Below are positions 12,704-15,458 of a stretch of DNA of 15,458 bases, piece after piece. Each line of letters starts with the position of its first letter. Within the stretch, counting starts at the first letter, position 1. A program made the translations under genes and the position numbers. The DNA comes from Oscillospiraceae bacterium. Its GTDB lineage: Bacteria > Bacillota > Clostridia > Oscillospirales > Ruminococcaceae. The stretch lies in the NCBI GenBank assembly GCA_016297165.1, contig JAEDHF010000026.1, forward strand, positions 1-15,458. Direction: 5' to 3'. The notes beneath the pieces were generated by a model that saw nothing but the letters and a program-made list of their open reading frames with translations, searched no databases and was not told the origin of the DNA.

Positions 12704-13366
12704 TCAGCAGATAAAGCCTGTAATTAAATTGAGGAAGCTGTATAAGCCGTTAGAGAGGAACATAAAGGGAATATCGAGAATGCCCGTCCATAAAAGACCG
12801 AGAATTACCAGCATAATTATCTGCTCATATTTCATAATTGAGAAATAGTACTTCTGGGGCAGGAAGGCGAGGAAAATCCTTGAGCCGTCAAAGGGCGGAA
12901 TAGGGAGAAGGTTGAAAACCGCAAGATAGAGGTTAGTAGTAATAACCATATTCATAATGTAGGAAAGATAGGGGATAGAAACTAAAGCTCCCGTTACAAT
13001 AAGAATCTTCCATATTATCATAAAAATAAGGGAGATAAGTATGTTGGAGATAGGTCCTGCGGCGGCGGTAAGCGCCATGGCTGCCTTCTGGCTCCTGATT
13101 TTGCGGCAGCGGTAGGGTTGCACGGGTACAGGCTTAGCCCAGCCGATTCCGAAGAGGATAAGACCGATTGTACCTAAAATATCGAGGTGTGCGAAGGGGT
13201 TGAGGGTAACTCGTCCCTGTCTTTCGGCGGTATCGTCGCCAAGCCATTTGGCTACCGTTGCGTGAGCGCATTCATGGACGGGGAAGCATACGAAAAGAAC
13301 TATAAGAAGCGAAAAGGCGCTAAGAATAATAGACGTCATATCTCCGCTTAAAATCTCATTCAGCAT
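12704..13366 (-). CDS. Site-2 protease family (M50) membrane metalloprotease
   Basis: 220 residues from ATG at 13366, where GAAAGGA (13380-13374) sits 7 nt upstream; an in-frame ATG at 13441 would lie inside the -35 box of the promoter, so it is not used. Membrane helices are predicted at about 12-30, 62-76, 98-130, 137-153 and 183-215. The zinc-binding HECAH (31-35) and the second motif around NLLPIPPFDG (152-161, ligand D160) are intact. This is the short YwhC-like group of rhomboid-like intramembrane proteases without a PDZ domain; substrates are unknown. The gene often precedes scpA in Firmicutes. It heads the eight-gene operon, with its own promoter at 13413-13441. Confidence 0.92.
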   Translation of the reverse strand: MLNEILSGDMTSIILSAFSLLIVLFVCFPVHECAHATVAKWLGDDTAERQGRVTLNPFAHLDILGTIGLILFGIGWAKPVPVQPYRCRKIRSQKAAMALTAAAGPISNILISLIFMIIWKILIVTGALVSIPYLSYIMNMVITTNLYLAVFNLLPIPPFDGSRIFLAFLPQKYYFSIMKYEQIIMLVILGLLWTGILDIPFMFLSNGLYSFLNLITGFIC

Positions 13367-13412
13367 ATAAATGTCCTTTCTCGGAGTATAGGATATTGTA
13401 TAATTACTCCTT

Positions 13413-13441
13413 ATTATACTATATAATGGATTATTTTTCAA
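13413..13441 (-). promoter_or_regulatory. Sigma-A promoter of the protease-scpAB-ytfIJ-dacF-rluB operon
   Basis: Reverse strand: TTGAAA (13441-13436), 17-bp spacer, perfect TATAAT (13418-13413). Predicted transcription start near 13406, about 40 nt before the ATG. The leader contains GGAGTA and TACTCC (13382-13409) as a 6-bp inverted repeat around 16 nt, of doubtful meaning. Confidence 0.85.
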
Positions 13442-13469
13442 GCTTTTTTATGAAAAACCGTGGTTATAC

Positions 13470-13475
13470 TATAAT
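13470..13475 (+). promoter_or_regulatory. Probable -10 box for the 45-residue gene
   Basis: A perfect TATAAT lies 64 nt before the ATG at 13539, but the -35 region (about 13447-13453, TTTATG or TTATGA) matches consensus poorly, so the promoter may need an activator. It diverges from the promoter at 13413-13441. Confidence 0.45.
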
Positions 13476-13538
13476 ATAGACAGATTTTTGTGACGTAAGA
13501 ATGTAATTTTGATGAAAAAAAGAAAGGAAAAAGAAAAA

Positions 13539-13676
13539 ATGGAGAAAAAAGACCCCATGAAAAAGGCTGAGAAGCTTACGGATATGAGAAGCGTGGCTAC
13601 CGACCCTAACGGTTCTTATACGGGAGTACCCGTAAATCCCGACGAGGAGCCCGTACAGGACGCAGACGATCTGTAA
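13539..13676 (+). CDS. Small acidic protein of unknown function (45 residues)
   Basis: Reads MEKKDPMKKA, EKLTDMRSVA, then TDPNGSYTGVPVNPDEEPVQ and DADDL, ending TAA. AAAGGAAA (13523-13530) lies about 8-11 nt before the ATG; an in-frame ATG at 13512 would add nine Lys-rich residues but has no ribosome site. The N-terminal half is basic and helical, the C-terminal half acidic and Pro-rich. There is no signal peptide, membrane helix or Cys. From memory, short proteins with a DPxGSYTGVP segment and an EEPVQDADDL-like end recur in Clostridia, which I take as support for a conserved gene; the function is unknown. It has its own -10 box at 13470-13475 and a hairpin after it (13683-13707), so it may be a separate short transcript. 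Confidence 0.75.
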   Translation: MEKKDPMKKAEKLTDMRSVATDPNGSYTGVPVNPDEEPVQDADDL

Positions 13677-13682
13677 AAATGG

Positions 13683-13707
13683 AAAAAGTCGGAAAATATG
13701 GCTTTTT
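13683..13707 (+). terminator. Probable intrinsic terminator after the 45-residue gene
   Basis: AAAAAGTC (13683-13690) pairs with GGCTTTTT (13700-13707), including one G-U pair, around a 9-nt loop; the T-run is part of the stem. It lies 6 nt after the stop and 3 nt before the -35 of the capA promoter. The stem is A/T-rich, so efficiency is uncertain. Confidence 0.6.
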
Positions 13708-13710
13708 AAA

Positions 13711-13739
13711 TTGACAGTTACCGATAAATGTGGTACAAT
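13711..13739 (+). promoter_or_regulatory. Sigma-A promoter of the CapA-family lipoprotein gene
   Basis: Perfect TTGACA (13711-13716), 17-bp spacer, TACAAT (13734-13739) preceded by TGg (extended -10). Predicted start of transcription near 13746, about 33 nt before the GTG. Confidence 0.85.
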
Positions 13740-13778
13740 TATAAGGTATTTTATCTGATATGAAGGGAGGGAACAGCG

Positions 13779-14951
13779 GTGAAAAAGAAAGGGCTTATAT
13801 TGCTATTGGCAGGAGTACTGCTGTTCTGCTCCTGTAACAGTATAGAGGATAAGGGGCTGTCGGATAGCGCAGTTATACTTTCGGAAACGAAAAAGGCTAA
13901 TGAGGCGGAGAAAATTCCTCTCGTTATTGACGAGGAAGAGCCTGACGGTACAACGCAGCAGCGGGAGGAGAGCCCCGAAGCAGAAACGGGTACCGTCGTA
14001 ATTTCCTTCGGGGGCGACGTTACCCAGTCCGATGTTTTCGGGGAAGCTACCCTTATGAGAGATATTACATACCCCTTAGAGGAAGTAGCGGAGATTTTTT
14101 CTTCGGCGGATATCGCCTTTCTTAACCTTGAAACAAGCGTAAGCCTTCGGGGAGAATCCGAAAAGAAGGAGGGCTACGGCTTTCGTACCGACCCTAAGCT
14201 TTTAGAGGCTTTTACATCGGCAGGAGTTGACATAGTTTCCACCGCCAACAATCACGCAAGGGATTACGGAATTGAGGCGCTTACCGATACATACAGATTC
14301 GTTACCGAATCGGGACTTAAGAATATCGGCTCGGGAGAAAATCCCGGGGAAGCCTATCGCCTCGAAATATTCGAGATAAACGGCTTAAAAATCGGCTTTA
14401 CCGCCCTTAATCTTATAGCGATATCCGATAACGGCTGGCAGGTTACCGAGGACAAGCCGGGGATAGCCTCCCTTTATCCCGAGGATTATGATAGATATTT
14501 CGAGCTTATCGAGGAATATGATAAGCTTTGCGATGTGATGTTTGTTTCGGCTCATTGGGGCATTGAGTACAGCTATGAACCCCACGAGGAGCAGGTCGCT
14601 TTCGCTCACCGCCTTTGTGACAGCGGAGCGGATATCATAATCGGTCATCACCCCCATGTTCTTCAGCCTATCGAAAGCTATAAGGGCAGTATAATTTTCT
14701 ACAGCACAGGCAATTTCCTCTTCTATAAAATGGAGGATTATGCAGGACATACCGCAGCCTTTACAGTAGAGGTTGATAAAAACGGCTTTGTAAGCGGAAA
14801 AATGGAGCCGGTAAATATATCCTACTGCCGGTCGGTTCTTTTAGACCCCGAAGACGAGCTTTACGGCGAAATAATAGAAAAACAGAGGGCTATGTCCGAG
14901 GGCTACGGTGTTATTATTGACGAAAACGGAGGTATTAGTTGCAAAGAGTGA
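13779..14951 (+). CDS. CapA-family (PGA_cap) lipoprotein, metallophosphoesterase-like
   Basis: 390 residues from GTG at 13779; AAGGGAGG (13763-13770) is 8 nt upstream. A lipoprotein signal (KKKGLILLLAGVLLF, lipidated C19 after CS) and an acidic linker (about 20-70) precede the CapA domain (about 72-350). Metallophosphatase-like motifs are complete: SFGGDVTQSD (76-85), FLNLETSVS (114-122), STANNHARDYG (154-164), SAHWGIEYS (257-265) and IIIGHHPHVLQPIE (286-299). CapA was named for poly-gamma-glutamate capsule synthesis in Bacillus, but most CapA-domain proteins lack capBC. None is seen here, so the substrate is open, with a cell-wall or surface-polymer role likely. It is outward-facing and membrane-anchored. 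The next lipoprotein begins inside its 3' end, so the two are co-translated. Confidence 0.88.
   Translation: MKKKGLILLLAGVLLFCSCNSIEDKGLSDSAVILSETKKANEAEKIPLVIDEEEPDGTTQQREESPEAETGTVVISFGGDVTQSDVFGEATLMRDITYPLEEVAEIFSSADIAFLNLETSVSLRGESEKKEGYGFRTDPKLLEAFTSAGVDIVSTANNHARDYGIEALTDTYRFVTESGLKNIGSGENPGEAYRLEIFEINGLKIGFTALNLIAISDNGWQVTEDKPGIASLYPEDYDRYFELIEEYDKLCDVMFVSAHWGIEYSYEPHEEQVAFAHRLCDSGADIIIGHHPHVLQPIESYKGSIIFYSTGNFLFYKMEDYAGHTAAFTVEVDKNGFVSGKMEPVNISYCRSVLLDPEDELYGEIIEKQRAMSEGYGVIIDENGGISCKE
14928..14933 (+). promoter_or_regulatory. Ribosome-binding site deciding the start of the right-edge lipoprotein
   Basis: GGAGGT inside the capA coding end, 5 nt before the TTG at 14939. The next in-frame candidate, GTG at 14948, would be 14 nt away, so the TTG is favoured. 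Confidence 0.7.
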
Positions 14952-15458
14952 AAAAAAGTTTAGCTTTACTTATATTGTGCGGTTTTATTATGTGCATTTC
15001 CTCCTGCGGCGAGGAAAAGTCTGCGGCGGCGGGACTTGCGGCGATAACTACTGTTCCGAAGAATACCGATACCGCTAAGGATACAACAGCCCTTACCGAA
15101 AAGAGCGAAAAAACCGAAATTACAAGGCTCACGGGAAGCTACGGCTACGAGGAAGAAGGGGAGAGTACGCTTACTGCCACCGAAGCGGAGGAAACTACCG
15201 CTATTACAACCACAGAGCCTGTTGAAACAACCGTAACTACCGAAGAAACAACCGCCGTAACAACCAAGGAGCCGCCTTATACGCTGCCTGTTACGGATTA
15301 TCTGAATACTGTAACTATTATGGGTCCTAATCTTATATATGTGGGAGAAAGCTTCGATTTCGACTATGTTATTTCCCATAAAAATGCAGACAGAGCTTCG
15401 ATTTTCTGGAGCATTGAGGGAAAAGGAGCGGAGCTTAAGGAGGACGGACTGGTTATTG
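14939..15458 (+). CDS. Lipoprotein with Thr-rich linker and Ig-like domain, N-terminal part
   Basis: An open frame from TTG at 14939 runs off the window; 173 residues are visible. It overlaps the capA stop by 13 nt. A lipoprotein signal (KKSLALLILCGFIMCISSC, lipidated C23) is followed by a long linker rich in Thr, Glu and Ala (about 24-118, with repeated TTEPVETT and TTEETTA-like units) typical of a spacer through the wall. From residue 124 an Ig/Big-like domain begins (TVTIMGPNLIYVGESFDFDY, then IFWSIEGKGAELKEDGLVI). It closely resembles residues 214-260 of the VanY-type carboxypeptidase at 2739-4139, including GPN, Y, GESFD and a later W-S. The part beyond the edge may therefore hold a VanY peptidase domain, but this cannot be seen. 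It is probably co-transcribed with the CapA lipoprotein. Confidence 0.82.
   Translation, partial: MQRVKKSLALLILCGFIMCISSCGEEKSAAAGLAAITTVPKNTDTAKDTTALTEKSEKTEITRLTGSYGYEEEGESTLTATEAEETTAITTTEPVETTVTTEETTAVTTKEPPYTLPVTDYLNTVTIMGPNLIYVGESFDFDYVISHKNADRASIFWSIEGKGAELKEDGLVI

Noticed and set aside
13381..13410. 6-bp inverted repeat (GGAGTA/TACTCC) in the protease operon leader
   Set aside because: Short stem with a 16-nt AT-rich loop and no overlap with the ribosome site; too weak to claim a function.
15180..15270. Repeated ACAACC/GAAACAACC units resembling a short tandem-repeat array
   Set aside because: They are irregular codons of a Thr/Glu linker, not fixed-length repeats with unique spacers; not a CRISPR or regulatory array.
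14966..15379. Cys/Arg-rich minus-strand open frame opposite the right-edge lipoprotein
   Set aside because: It arises from reading the Thr-rich linker backwards; the plus-strand lipoprotein signal and ribosome site are convincing.

Overview
The window reads as an ordinary, densely packed chromosomal stretch from a low-to-moderate-GC Gram-positive anaerobe of the class Clostridia. A Ruminococcus-like member of the Oscillospiraceae is my best guess. The grounds are strong AGGAGG-type ribosome sites, sigma-A promoters with 17-bp spacers, lipoproteins with Thr-rich linkers, and the gene order scpA-scpB-DUF2953-ytfJ-dacF-rluB seen in Clostridia. This is an inference from sequence style and gene content; there is no rRNA or other direct taxonomic marker. 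No mobile element, CRISPR array, prophage, tRNA or rRNA was found, and no gene-free stretch exceeds 300 bases.

Layout. (a) 1-1133, minus strand: a CpsD-like P-loop ATPase overlapping the start of galT (cut by the window edge), behind a near-consensus promoter. (b) 1181-4139, plus strand, divergent from (a): azlC-azlD (branched-chain amino-acid exporter), a GNAT acetyltransferase and a secreted VanY-type D,D-carboxypeptidase with Fn3-like and Ig-like domains, closed by a strong terminator at 4141-4179. (c) 4197-5690, minus strand: an orphan sugar-type solute-binding lipoprotein with a promoter containing two direct repeats 21 bp apart. (d) 5950-7302, plus strand: rmuC, ending in a terminator shared with a convergent XRE/zinc-ribbon regulator (7354-7794, minus). 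(e) 13366 down to 7870, minus strand: an apparent eight-gene operon running site-2 protease, scpA, scpB, DUF2953 gene, ytfJ, dacF, rluB and a small unknown protein. It is tightly packed with 4-nt overlaps and has one strong promoter at its head. (f) 13539-15458, plus strand: a 45-residue protein missed by size cut-offs, a CapA-family lipoprotein, and the beginning of a second lipoprotein that runs off the window.

Together the genes cover chromosome segregation (ScpA/ScpB), DNA maintenance (RmuC), 23S rRNA modification (RluB), wall peptide trimming (VanY, DacF), galactose/Leloir metabolism (GalT), amino-acid export and sugar sensing or uptake. I see no clear new multi-gene system. The observations most worth following are: an Ig-like domain shared between the VanY enzyme and the truncated lipoprotein at the right edge; a 13-bp inverted repeat that would hide the dacF ribosome site; the repeat-bearing promoter of the orphan binding protein; a BY-kinase-like ATPase lacking its tyrosine tail; and two small unknown proteins.
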